Below, in pieces: positions 18,670 through 27,613 of a stretch of 64,000 nt of DNA. Position 1 is the first letter of the stretch, and the number at the start of each line of letters is the position of its first letter. A program made the translations under genes and the position numbers. Source of the stretch: UBA3206 sp963623875 (GTDB lineage: Bacteria; Bacillota_I; Bacilli_A; Acholeplasmatales; Anaeroplasmataceae); assembly GCA_963623875.1 (NCBI GenBank), contig CAVFNL010000021.1:1-64000 (forward strand), given 5' to 3'. The notes under the pieces are model-generated. The model did not search any database and was not told the DNA's origin. It saw only the letters and a list, made by a program, of their open reading frames with translations.

Positions 18670-18732
18670 CTATCAAAAGCAAGGGTGCTTCAAGGACATT
18701 AGTCCGCGAAGACCCTTTTTATTTTTTGATAG
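18670..18732 (+). terminator. Leader hairpin and terminator of the glutamine synthetase III gene
   Basis: Nested stem: outer CTATCAAAA (18670-18678) / TTTTGATAG (18724-18732); inner AAGGGT (18681-18686) / ACCCTT (18712-18717); then CTTC/GAAG; an AA/GC internal loop; GGAC/GTCC; and the loop ATTA. The inner stem ends in a T-rich tract (18716-18727), so it can act as an intrinsic terminator right after the predicted start site. Read-through must be allowed for glutamine synthetase III to be made, so this is probably a regulated attenuator or ligand-sensing leader. Confidence 0.7.
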
Positions 18733-18755
18733 CGATTTATATAAGGAGGATTAAT

Positions 18756-20840
18756 ATGGAACAAATCACTGATTATTTTGGATCTTTAGTATTTAATGAT
18801 GAAGTTATGAGAAATAGACTTCCTAAAGATACCTACAAAACTCTTAAGAAAACTATTACTGAAGACAAAGAGTTAGACATTAGTGTTGCGAATGTCGTTG
18901 CAGAAGCAATGAAGAACTGGGCACTTGAACTTGGTGCAACACATTTTACACATTGGTTTCAACCAATGACAGGAATCACAGCTGAAAAGCATGATTCATT
19001 TATTTCACCAGTTGACGGTGGAAAGGTAATTCTTGAATTTAGTGGTAAAGAATTAATTAAAGGAGAGCCAGATGCTTCTTCTTTCCCAAGTGGAGGTATT
19101 AGATCCACATTTGAAGCTAGAGGATATACAGCTTGGGACCCAACATCATATGCATTTATAAAAGATAAATGCCTATGTATTCCTACTGCATTCTGTTCAT
19201 ATGGAGGACAAGCTCTAGATAAGAAGACTCCATTACTTAGATCAATGCAAGCATTATCTAAACAAGCAGTTAGAGCATTAAAATTATTCGGAAACGAAGA
19301 TGTAATCTCAGTTAAAACTACAGTTGGACCTGAACAAGAGTACTTCTTAGTAGATAAAGACTTATATGAGAAACGTCCTGACCTAGTTTATACTGGTCGT
19401 ACTTTAGTTGGAGCAAAATCTCCTAAAGGTCAAGAACTTGCTGACCACTACTTTGGAGTTATCAAAACTAGAGTTAAAGAATTCATGGATGATTTAAATA
19501 AAGAATTATGGAATCTTGGAATTCTTGCTAAAACAGAGCATAACGAAGTTGCTCCTGCTCAACATGAATTAGCTCCAATATTCGCTACAACAAACGTTGC
19601 AGCTGATCACAACCAATTAACAATGGAAATTATGCAAAAGGTTGCTAAGAGACATAATATGGTATGTCTTCTTCATGAAAAACCATTTGCTGGAGTAAAT
19701 GGATCAGGAAAACATAATAACTGGTCAATGGCTACTAATACAGGTGTTAACTTACTTGAGCCAGGTGATACTCCTGCTGAAAATGCACAATTCTTATTAT
19801 TCTTAACTGCAACTATCAAAGCTGTAGATGAATATCAAGACTTATTAAGAATATCTGTTGCATCAGCTGGTAACGACTTCCGTTTAGGAGCAAATGAGGC
19901 ACCACCAGCAATCGTTTCAATCTTCTTAGGAGATGAACTTGATGCCGTATTAAATGCAATCGCTGAAGATAAAGTTTATAAAGGTCAAAAGGAAGCCTTA
20001 AAGATTGGTGTAGATGTACTTCCACCATTACCAAAGGATACTACCGATAGAAACCGTACTTCTCCATTTGCATTTACAGGAAATAAATTTGAATTCCGTA
20101 TGTTAGGATCAAATGAATCAATTTCTTGTGCAAACATCATGTTAAATACAGCTGTTGCTAAAGAACTTGATGAGTTCTGTACTGAACTTGAAGGTGCTAA
20201 AGACTTCGATAAGGCTCTTCATGATTTAATCAAGAAGACAATTATTGAACATAAACGTATTATATTCAACGGAAATGGATATACTGATGAATGGGTTGCT
20301 GAAGCTGAAAAACGTGGATTATTAAATCTAAAATCTACTCCAGAAGCTCTAGCTCATTATATTGATGAAAAGAACCTTTCATTACTTGAAAAATATCAAG
20401 TATTCACAAGAGAAGAAACTACTGCTCGTTATGAAATCAATCTTGAAAAATATTCAAACATTGTTCATATTGAAGCACAAACTCTTATCGAAATGCTTGA
20501 AAAAGACATTATTCCTGCAGGAGTTAAATATCAAGCAACTCTTCTTAATGAATTAACATTAAAGAAAGCTGTAAATATTAAGTCTGTATATGAAGAGGAA
20601 GCTATTGCTAAGATTTCAGGATTAGTTGATAGTCTATATGCTTCATTAAAGGAATTAAAAGATATGATTACAAATGCTCCAGCATTTAAATCTTCATTAG
20701 AACAAGGTCTATATTATAGAAACAGCGTTCTAGCTAAGATGACTGAAGCAAGAACTTATGCTGATGAACTTGAAGTAAGTGTAAGTAAGGAAGTTTGGCC
20801 TTACCCATCATATGGAGAGTTATTATTCGGAGTTAAGTAA
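18756..20840 (+). CDS. glnN: Glutamine synthetase type III
   Basis: ATP-dependent glutamine synthesis by the large GSIII family. About 694 residues, normal length. Characteristic segments are SFPSGGIRSTFEARGYTAWD, TVGPEQEYFLVD, EVAPAQHELAPIFA, GVNGSGKHNNWS and GNKFEFRMLGSN. The start at 18756 (MEQITDYFG) is placed by AAGGAGG eight bases upstream; an in-frame ATG ten codons earlier lies in the leader hairpin. Codon use is that of a highly expressed gene. The amt-PII gene follows 32 bases later with no terminator between, so they form an operon. A second, type I, synthetase is encoded at 10.2-11.4 kb. Confidence 0.96.
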   Translation: MEQITDYFGSLVFNDEVMRNRLPKDTYKTLKKTITEDKELDISVANVVAEAMKNWALELGATHFTHWFQPMTGITAEKHDSFISPVDGGKVILEFSGKELIKGEPDASSFPSGGIRSTFEARGYTAWDPTSYAFIKDKCLCIPTAFCSYGGQALDKKTPLLRSMQALSKQAVRALKLFGNEDVISVKTTVGPEQEYFLVDKDLYEKRPDLVYTGRTLVGAKSPKGQELADHYFGVIKTRVKEFMDDLNKELWNLGILAKTEHNEVAPAQHELAPIFATTNVAADHNQLTMEIMQKVAKRHNMVCLLHEKPFAGVNGSGKHNNWSMATNTGVNLLEPGDTPAENAQFLLFLTATIKAVDEYQDLLRISVASAGNDFRLGANEAPPAIVSIFLGDELDAVLNAIAEDKVYKGQKEALKIGVDVLPPLPKDTTDRNRTSPFAFTGNKFEFRMLGSNESISCANIMLNTAVAKELDEFCTELEGAKDFDKALHDLIKKTIIEHKRIIFNGNGYTDEWVAEAEKRGLLNLKSTPEALAHYIDEKNLSLLEKYQVFTREETTARYEINLEKYSNIVHIEAQTLIEMLEKDIIPAGVKYQATLLNELTLKKAVNIKSVYEEEAIAKISGLVDSLYASLKELKDMITNAPAFKSSLEQGLYYRNSVLAKMTEARTYADELEVSVSKEVWPYPSYGELLFGVK

Positions 20841-20872
20841 AAAATATAAACTAGATAAAGGAGAATAAAATT

Positions 20873-22609
20873 ATGGATGATATTTGGGCTATATGGTATT
20901 TAATCGGTGCTGCCTTCGTATTCTTTATGCAAGCTGGATTTGCGATGGTAGAAACAGGATTTACTCGTGCTAAGAATGCCGGAAACATTATCATGAAGAA
21001 TCTTATGGACTTCTGTATTGGTACTGTTGCTTTCTCAATTCTTGGTGCTGGATTATTATTAGGAGAAGACAAACTAGCTGGTCTAGTTGGTCTTCCTACT
21101 TTAGGTATGTGGAATAACTTTAAAGAATTTGATTGGTCAAGTTTCGTGTTCAATCTAGTATTCTGCGCTACTGCATCTACTATTGTTTCAGGAGCTGTTG
21201 CAGAGCGTACTAAATTTAGTGCATACTGTATTTATTCATTTATTATTTCACTTGTTATATATCCTATTGAAGCACACTGGGTATGGGGTGGAGGATGGCT
21301 TAGCCAACATGGATTTATTGACTTCGCTGGATCTGCTTGTATTCACTCAGTAGGAGGATTATGTGCTCTTATTGGAGCTTATATGATTGGTGCTCGTACT
21401 GGTAAGTATATTAGAGATGATTCTGGAAAAGTTATTAAAGTTAATGCTATTCAAGGTCACTCATTAACACTTGGTGCTCTAGGATGTTTCATTCTTTGGT
21501 TCGGATGGTATGGATTTAACGGTGCAGCCGCAACTTCTAAATCTGAACTTGCACAAATTTTTGCAACTACAACAGTTGCTCCAGCATTTGCAACTGTTGC
21601 ATGCCTAATCTTAACTTGGGTTAAGAATGGTAAACCTGACGTTTCTATGTGTCTAAATGCTTCTCTTGCAGGACTTGTCGCAATTACTGCAGGATGTCAA
21701 GCAGTTGACTATGTAGGAGCTGCTATAATTGGTATTATTGCTGGTATTTTAGTTGACGTAGCTGTTGAATTTATAGACAAGAAGTTACATATAGATGATC
21801 CAGTTGGAGCTGTATCTGTTCACTTCGTAAATGGAGTATTTGGTACAATTGCTGCAGGTCTATTCGCAACATCTAAAGCTACTGCTGGTGTAGATGGTCC
21901 TATCTATGCCTTAATTCATGGTACTTCTTTTGCTGATGGTATGAAGGTATTAGGATGGCAATTCCTAGGAATCATTTGTATTCTTCTATGGGTTGGAGTT
22001 ACTATTACATTAACATTCTTCATTCTAGATAAAACAGTAGGTCTTCGTGCATCTGTTGAAGATGAAATTAAGGGTATGGATTTAGCTGAGCATGGTATTG
22101 TTGCTTATGCTGACTTCGTTCCTCAAGTTGAATCTATCGACTATACTGGTGCTGTAAGAGTTGTTGGAGAAACTCCAATGGCTGAAGCTATAGAAGTTAA
22201 AAAGATGGATATTCCAACTGAAGTTAGTGTTGATAGCACACCTGTTGCTTCAACTGGACTTCATAAGGTTGAAATCATCTGTAAAGAAAATATGCTTGAT
22301 ACATTAAAGACTGCAATGAATTCCATTGGTGTATCAGGAATGACTGTAACTCACGTTATGGGTTGTGGTGTTGAAAGAGGAAGACAAGAATTCTATCGTG
22401 GAGTTCCTGTAGAAGTAACTCTATTACCTAAGGTTCAAGTTGAAATGGTTGTTTCAACTGTACCAGTTGAAAAGATCGTTGACACTGCAAAACGTACTCT
22501 TTATACAGGACATATCGGTGATGGTAAGATCTTCGTTTATGATGTAAGAAATGCTATCAAGGTTCGTACTGGTGAAGAGGGGAGCGCAGCCTTACAAGAT
22601 ACTAAATAA
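20873..22609 (+). CDS. amt: Ammonium transporter fused to a PII (GlnB/GlnK) domain
   Basis: The 578-residue protein combines an Amt channel (about 1-405) with a C-terminal PII signalling domain (about 460-575). The channel has the two pore histidines in ACIHSVGGL and SVHFVNGVFG and the Amt start FFMQAGFAMVETGFTRAKNA. The PII part carries the T-loop with its tyrosine (ERGRQEFYRGVPVEV) and the nucleotide-binding signature TGHIGDGKIF, ending RTGEEG. In most bacteria a separate GlnK trimer blocks the Amt trimer; here the plug is covalently tethered by a flexible linker of about 50 residues. It is co-transcribed with glutamine synthetase III. Confidence 0.95.
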   Translation: MDDIWAIWYLIGAAFVFFMQAGFAMVETGFTRAKNAGNIIMKNLMDFCIGTVAFSILGAGLLLGEDKLAGLVGLPTLGMWNNFKEFDWSSFVFNLVFCATASTIVSGAVAERTKFSAYCIYSFIISLVIYPIEAHWVWGGGWLSQHGFIDFAGSACIHSVGGLCALIGAYMIGARTGKYIRDDSGKVIKVNAIQGHSLTLGALGCFILWFGWYGFNGAAATSKSELAQIFATTTVAPAFATVACLILTWVKNGKPDVSMCLNASLAGLVAITAGCQAVDYVGAAIIGIIAGILVDVAVEFIDKKLHIDDPVGAVSVHFVNGVFGTIAAGLFATSKATAGVDGPIYALIHGTSFADGMKVLGWQFLGIICILLWVGVTITLTFFILDKTVGLRASVEDEIKGMDLAEHGIVAYADFVPQVESIDYTGAVRVVGETPMAEAIEVKKMDIPTEVSVDSTPVASTGLHKVEIICKENMLDTLKTAMNSIGVSGMTVTHVMGCGVERGRQEFYRGVPVEVTLLPKVQVEMVVSTVPVEKIVDTAKRTLYTGHIGDGKIFVYDVRNAIKVRTGEEGSAALQDTK

Positions 22610-22639
22610 TTTTTGGTAATCTAAACAAAGAAGAATGAA

Positions 22640-22663
22640 GTGCCTACAATAACTTGTGGGCAC
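22640..22663 (+). other. Intercistronic hairpin before asnB
   Basis: GTGCCTAC (22640-22647) pairs with GTGGGCAC (22656-22663) with one G-U pair around an eight-base loop. There is no T run, so it is not an intrinsic terminator. It may stabilise the upstream message or regulate asnB translation; the ribosome site AAAGGAG starts 13 bases later. Confidence 0.5.
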
Positions 22664-22691
22664 CGATTTCATAATAAAGGAGTTTTTATTT

Positions 22692-24263
22692 ATGTGTAGT
22701 ATTATGGGGATATATGGAGATATTGATTACGATATCTTCAAAAAAGGACTAGACGAAACAATTTCAAGAGGTCCTGATATGCAAAGAATTATAAAATTAA
22801 ATAAAGGATATCTAGGATTCAATAGACTTTCTATTATGGGTCTTTCTGAACTTGGTATGCAACCATTTGAATTAAATGGCTCATATAGTGTTTGTAATGG
22901 TGAAATATATCTATTCAGACCTATTAAAGCAGATTTAATTAAAAAAGGATATACATTCAAGAGTGAATCTGACTGTGAAATACTTCTTCCACTATATAAA
23001 GAATATGGTGTAGAAATGTTTAAGATGTTAGATGCTGAATTCGCAATGATTATTTATGATAATGAAAATGATAAAATAATCGCTGCTCGTGATCCTATTG
23101 GAATTAGACCACTATACTATGGTTACTATAATAATAATATAATATTTGCTTCAGAGCCAAAAAACATTGTGGGTTTAGTTAAAGAAATTTTCCCATTCCC
23201 ACCAGGACATTACTATGTTGATGGCAAGTTCATTAAATATGCTGATGTAACTGATGTTAAAATGATTAATCCTACACTAGATGAAGCTTTTAAAAATATT
23301 CATGATAAGCTTGAAGCTGGTGTTTTAAAAAGACTAGATTCTGACTCTAAGGTTGGATATCTACTTTCTGGTGGACTTGATTCTTCTTTAGTGTGTGCAA
23401 TAGCTGCTAAACATCAAGACAAGCCTATTAAAACATTCGCAATTGGTATGGAAACTGATGCGATAGACCTAAAATATGCGAAAATTGTCGCTGACTATAT
23501 TAAATCAGATCATACTGAAGTTATCATTTCTAAAGAAGATGTATTAAGTGCTTTAGAGCATGTTATTCAAATACTTGGTACATATGATATCACAACTATT
23601 CGTGCATCTATGGGTATGTATCTAGTATGTAAATACATTCATGAAAATACAGATGTAAAAGTTCTTTTAACTGGTGAAATATCAGATGAACTTTTTGGTT
23701 ATAAATATACTGACTTTGCTCCTAACGCTTCTGAATTCCAAAATGAAGCTGTTAAGAGAATACATGAAATCCATATGTACGATGTTCTACGTGCAGATAG
23801 ATGTATATCAGCTAACTCACTAGAAGCCCGTGTTCCATTCGGAGATCTAGATTTTGCTCGCTATGTTATGAGTATTAATCCAGAAATGAAAATGAACAAA
23901 TACAACAAGGGTAAATATCTACTTCGTATGGCTTTCAAAGATGGCTACTTGCCTGAATCCATCCTAATGCGTGAAAAAGCCGCATTTAGTGATGCTGTAG
24001 GTCATTCACTAGTTGATGATATTAAAGAATATGCTAATTCATATTATAGTGATGAAGAGTATAGCACAAAAATAAAAAATTATTCCTTTAATCCCCCATT
24101 CACAAAGGAATCATTACTATATCGTGAAATATTCGAAAAATATTATCCAAATCAGGCTTCAATGATTAAAGACTTCTGGATGCCTAATAAATCTTGGGAA
24201 GGATGTAACGTCAACGACCCTTCCGCAAGAGTACTTTCAAACTATGGAGATAGTGGAAAGTAA
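22692..24263 (+). CDS. asnB: Asparagine synthetase, glutamine-hydrolysing
   Basis: Converts aspartate to asparagine with ATP and glutamine. About 523 residues. The start at 22692 gives MCSIMGIYGD, putting the catalytic cysteine at position 2 as class II amidotransferases require, with AAAGGAG nine bases upstream; a longer frame from 22656 would bury that cysteine. Other motifs are the amidotransferase segment RLSIMG / NGEIY and the synthetase PP-loop LLSGGLDSSLV with LTGEISDELFGY. It is the third gene after glutamine synthetase III and Amt-PII, and a terminator follows. Confidence 0.95.
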   Translation: MCSIMGIYGDIDYDIFKKGLDETISRGPDMQRIIKLNKGYLGFNRLSIMGLSELGMQPFELNGSYSVCNGEIYLFRPIKADLIKKGYTFKSESDCEILLPLYKEYGVEMFKMLDAEFAMIIYDNENDKIIAARDPIGIRPLYYGYYNNNIIFASEPKNIVGLVKEIFPFPPGHYYVDGKFIKYADVTDVKMINPTLDEAFKNIHDKLEAGVLKRLDSDSKVGYLLSGGLDSSLVCAIAAKHQDKPIKTFAIGMETDAIDLKYAKIVADYIKSDHTEVIISKEDVLSALEHVIQILGTYDITTIRASMGMYLVCKYIHENTDVKVLLTGEISDELFGYKYTDFAPNASEFQNEAVKRIHEIHMYDVLRADRCISANSLEARVPFGDLDFARYVMSINPEMKMNKYNKGKYLLRMAFKDGYLPESILMREKAAFSDAVGHSLVDDIKEYANSYYSDEEYSTKIKNYSFNPPFTKESLLYREIFEKYYPNQASMIKDFWMPNKSWEGCNVNDPSARVLSNYGDSGK

Positions 24264-24297
24264 AAGAAAGAATCCCCCAAATTCAATGATTCAGGGA

Positions 24298-24331
24298 AAA
24301 AATGGACCTACTATAATGCAGATCCATTTTT
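24298..24331. terminator. Bidirectional terminator between asnB and the ThrE-like exporter
   Basis: Arms AAAAATGGA (24298-24306) and TCCATTTTT (24323-24331). The T run continues on the plus side (TTTTTCTTTTT), and the A run gives a T run on the minus strand. It ends two convergent transcripts and overlaps the last codons of the exporter gene. Confidence 0.75.
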
Positions 24332-25585
24332 CTTTTTATTATTTAAAATATCAACATATTTATATATTACACCCATAATAATGGATACAATTAAAATTCC
24401 AGCTCCTATCGCAAGAGATGATGAAAGTACATCTACAAAGTATCCTTTTCCACCATCTTTATTATTCCATAGTGCGTATACTGTATAATATAAAAGTCCT
24501 CCCGGTACTAACGCTAAGTTTGTTGAAAGCAAACATACAATTGTAGGCATTTTTACAACCTTAGATACAAGTTCAGCATATAGTGCTCCTACTACTTGCG
24601 AAATAAATATTGTCATAAGTACTGAATTAGTATATTTATCTAACATTACATATAATAGCGTTACAATAAATGAACCTATAATTATATATGGCAACCTCTT
24701 TAATTTCGTTCCAAAAAGTATTGAGAACATTATACAACCTATTGAACCAAAAATGGTTGTTATAGCCCAATTATGGTACTTATAGAAGTCCATATCATAA
24801 TTAAATATCGCAATAGGAATTGAGAAGCCAATTACAATCGCAAGAGCTAATATTATCGATTGAAACAATCTATAAGCTCCACTTACTAAATCCTGCATCA
24901 TAAGTTCACGGAACGCAATTCCGAATTCTTTTCCTGGAATTAATAACATAATAACGCCTATCATAATATAAGATATATGATCCCCTATATGAAGATAATG
25001 TAGGGCAACGGATAAGAATCCTCCTACCGTTGAAAATACAAGTGTATTAAATATCTTATAGTGCCCAAGCCTTGAAAAGAATAATATTAGCATCTCTAAT
25101 ACTACTGAGACAAGTCCTGCAGATAGTCCATCAAGTGCAGAACCACCATAGAATATCGAGAACGCTCCACACCCTATGAAAGCTGCGGCACATTTTAATA
25201 TGATTTCTTTTTTTGATGTTTGATTATTATCAAATTTTTTTATTTCCGAATATATATACGTTGTATCAGGTAAGTTTTCACATATATACCTTGAAAGTTG
25301 ATTTAATTCTTCTATTTTTCCAAGATTCAAAGATGAATCATAAATTCTTCTCATCTTTGTTGTAAACCAATCATCATTAGTTTCGAGTGTAGCCTCTATT
25401 TTTGTAGGTATCGCAAACACATCTACTTGTGCTGCGCCATATGCATAACAAATCTTTGATACAGTTTCTTCAACTCTAGATATTTCGGCGCCATTATGTA
25501 ATAATCTAATACCTATTCCAAGTGCACAATCTAAGAGTTTTTTCCAATTAACGTTTAATTGTTTATCCAATGTAACACCACTCAT
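24311..25585 (-). CDS. ThrE-family threonine/serine exporter
   Basis: Membrane exporter of the ThrE (YjjP/YjjB) family, here with both halves in one 424-residue chain. The soluble N-terminal domain (about 1-135) contains LLHNGAEISRVEETV and AIPTKIEAT, typical of the DUF1212 region; about ten hydrophobic helices follow. Many Firmicutes split this into two genes. The gene stands alone, convergent with asnB. Export of threonine or serine is inferred from the family, and the substrate may be another small amino acid or acid. Confidence 0.85.
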   Translation of the reverse strand: MSGVTLDKQLNVNWKKLLDCALGIGIRLLHNGAEISRVEETVSKICYAYGAAQVDVFAIPTKIEATLETNDDWFTTKMRRIYDSSLNLGKIEELNQLSRYICENLPDTTYIYSEIKKFDNNQTSKKEIILKCAAAFIGCGAFSIFYGGSALDGLSAGLVSVVLEMLILFFSRLGHYKIFNTLVFSTVGGFLSVALHYLHIGDHISYIMIGVIMLLIPGKEFGIAFRELMMQDLVSGAYRLFQSIILALAIVIGFSIPIAIFNYDMDFYKYHNWAITTIFGSIGCIMFSILFGTKLKRLPYIIIGSFIVTLLYVMLDKYTNSVLMTIFISQVVGALYAELVSKVVKMPTIVCLLSTNLALVPGGLLYYTVYALWNNKDGGKGYFVDVLSSSLAIGAGILIVSIIMGVIYKYVDILNNKKKNGSAL

Positions 25586-25687
25586 TCATTCTTCATATAT
25601 TATATTACAATGTGCTTTGAAATTTAATATATTTTTAATAAAATACCTAAAAATATTATCAACAAAACCAATCAATTTTAATTAATA

Positions 25688-25696
25688 TGGTATAAT
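25688..25696 (+). promoter_or_regulatory. Extended -10 promoter of the DUF5662 gene
   Basis: TGGTATAAT is a TGN-extended consensus -10 with no clear -35. The predicted start is only about 15 bases before the ATG at 25718. Confidence 0.55.
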
Positions 25697-25717
25697 AAAT
25701 CATCAGGAGATGATTAT

Positions 25718-26275
25718 ATGGCACATCCAATTAAACACTTTATGACTATCACAAAACATAGACATTTGGTAATGCGTTATTGTTTTAAATGTGGTCTTAT
25801 AAAACAAGGTTTATTGCATGATTTATCAAAATATAGTTTTATTGAATTTTCAAGAGGTGCAAAGTATTACGCTGGTGGCATTAAGTCCCCTCATCCAAAT
25901 GAAAGAGCTGATAAAGGATATAGTGAAGCATGGATGCACCATAAAGGAAGAAATAAGCATCATGTTGAATATTGGAATGATTTTAATATAAAACTTCATA
26001 GATATGCGCCTGTTCCAATGCCTGACAAATACATAGCTGAATCTATTTGCGATAGGATTGCGGCTTCAAAAAACTATAATAAAAAAACATATAATGATAC
26101 TTTCCCACTAGATTACTTTAAAAAAGAAGGAAATCATCTTCCTATTCATGAAACGACTAGAAATAAAATGTATTTTTTATTAGACTATCTTGCTAAAAAC
26201 GGGAGAAAAAATACATTTAAATACATTAAATATCATCTTAAGAAAAAAATACCTTTTGATGAATTAAAATCCTAG
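25718..26275 (+). CDS. DUF5662 family protein
   Basis: A 185-residue cytoplasmic protein of a conserved but uncharacterised family. The histidine-rich motifs LLHDLSKYSFIEF, AWMHHKGRNKHHVEYW and AESICDRIAA recall metal-binding HD-type phosphohydrolases, so a metal-dependent hydrolase role is plausible but unproven. It is monocistronic, with an extended -10 promoter and a strong terminator. Family name from recall; high confidence that it is a real gene. Confidence 0.85.
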   Translation: MAHPIKHFMTITKHRHLVMRYCFKCGLIKQGLLHDLSKYSFIEFSRGAKYYAGGIKSPHPNERADKGYSEAWMHHKGRNKHHVEYWNDFNIKLHRYAPVPMPDKYIAESICDRIAASKNYNKKTYNDTFPLDYFKKEGNHLPIHETTRNKMYFLLDYLAKNGRKNTFKYIKYHLKKKIPFDELKS

Positions 26276-26280
26276 TATAC

Positions 26281-26322
26281 AAAAGCGTAGATACTAATTA
26301 TAGTAGTAACTACGCTTTTTTT
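26281..26322 (+). terminator. Terminator of the DUF5662 gene
   Basis: AAAAGCGTAG pairs with CTACGCTTTT, with the inner TACTA/TAGTA stem, followed by a T run. On the minus strand the tail is TTTTGTAT, so it may also end the convergent polygalacturonase transcript. Confidence 0.8.
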
Positions 26323-26345
26323 ATTCTTGTGTGATAATATCACAT

Positions 26346-27575
26346 TTATCTATTATCAAATTCATTGTTTTTATCATCTATTTCTACATTATATCTAATC
26401 TTAGATTTTGTAATATTAATATCCGCATTTTTAATGATTCCATATTCATTTGAAAATGACTTTAAATTCCTCACATGAATATTCTTCATATTTTGGCTAT
26501 CAAATCCTTTAATATTAAATAAGCGAGATATTCCATTATAATCTTTAGTTATAAATGATTTAATATTATTAATATTTATTGAATCAACTTCAGTATTCTT
26601 AATAGTTTGTGGAACGTCTTTTAATATATTTATCCACTCTTCTTTTATTTTAATATTCTCATCTACTTTAATATCGTTATAGCCTTTATTCCAATCTAAA
26701 TCGAAGTTAAAGATATATTTGACATTCTTAAGTTTAAGTCTATATACATTTATATTTTTGATATATCCCTTTCTTCTTTCACTAGATTTTATTCTAAATC
26801 CGCAATCGGTATTTAAGAATTTATTATCATGAATATTTATATTATAAATTCCACCTGATAGTTCAGATCCTATTGTAATTCCAAACCCTTTTTTAAGAGT
26901 ACAGTTTTTAATCTCTATATCATGCGATGCAATATTAGTCATAATTCCATCATAATCACGTCCGGATTTTATACATATAGAATCATCAAAACAATCTATT
27001 ATACATTTATCAACTAAAACATCGTGTGATGAATCTATATCTATTCCATCAGTTGAAGGTGATTCGTATGATACTGTTTTAATTTTTACGTTTTTTATAA
27101 CAATATGTGATGAATATAGGATATGTAGATTCCAAAAACCACTTCTATATATTGTAATATCTTCAATCTTTATATTTTTAGAATTTTGAACAAGAACAGA
27201 TCTTAATCTTTTACAATCATAATCGCAAGCCCATCTCAAGCCTTTTTCATCGTATTCTTTTCTCATTCCCCCATTCTTATCTTTTCCCCAATATTTTTCC
27301 CAAAAATATTCCCCACATCCATCTATTACAACTTTCCCTTTTATTTTAACATTTGTCGCATCCAAAATATTAATGATTGCAGGATACCACATCATATTTA
27401 TACCAGCGACTCTTGTCATAATTAAATCATAATCATCAGATAGGATTGGCTTAATTACGACACCTTTTTCAAAAATAATGGTTTTATTTGATTTTATAAA
27501 TATAGGTTTTGTTTCATATACACCTTTTTTAATTTTTATAACATCACTTGCATCAATTAGTTCTTGTAAGTTCAT
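26346..27575 (-). CDS. GH28 family polygalacturonase-like hydrolase, cytoplasmic
   Basis: A right-handed parallel beta-helix enzyme acting on galacturonic-acid polymers or oligomers. The 409-residue chain shows the GH28 signature segments: STDGIDIDSS, DCFDDSICIKSG with the catalytic Asp pair, the GFGITIGSE segment, and RIKS near residue 260. There is no signal peptide, so it probably trims imported oligogalacturonides. The start at 27575 has AAGGAG upstream. It lies 36 bases after the TIR/TPR gene with a terminator in between, so its transcription must depend on read-through or on a promoter inside that gene. Fits the pectate lyase and galactarate genes elsewhere in the window. Confidence 0.85.
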   Translation of the reverse strand: MNLQELIDASDVIKIKKGVYETKPIFIKSNKTIIFEKGVVIKPILSDDYDLIMTRVAGINMMWYPAIINILDATNVKIKGKVVIDGCGEYFWEKYWGKDKNGGMRKEYDEKGLRWACDYDCKRLRSVLVQNSKNIKIEDITIYRSGFWNLHILYSSHIVIKNVKIKTVSYESPSTDGIDIDSSHDVLVDKCIIDCFDDSICIKSGRDYDGIMTNIASHDIEIKNCTLKKGFGITIGSELSGGIYNINIHDNKFLNTDCGFRIKSSERRKGYIKNINVYRLKLKNVKYIFNFDLDWNKGYNDIKVDENIKIKEEWINILKDVPQTIKNTEVDSININNIKSFITKDYNGISRLFNIKGFDSQNMKNIHVRNLKSFSNEYGIIKNADINITKSKIRYNVEIDDKNNEFDNR

Positions 27576-27588
27576 ATATTCTCCTTAG

Positions 27589-27613
27589 AAAAAAGGAAGT
27601 CTTGCGACTCCTT
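27589..27613 (-). terminator. Terminator of the TIR/TPR gene
   Basis: On the minus strand AAGGAGTC, loop GCAA, GACTTCC, then TTTTTT. It overlaps the TIR/TPR stop codon and precedes the ribosome site of the GH28 gene. Confidence 0.65.

Noticed and set aside
18670..18732. Confident call of a glutamine riboswitch
   Set aside because: Only two short patches resemble the glnA RNA consensus and the junction architecture is not evident. Kept as a testable idea rather than an annotation.
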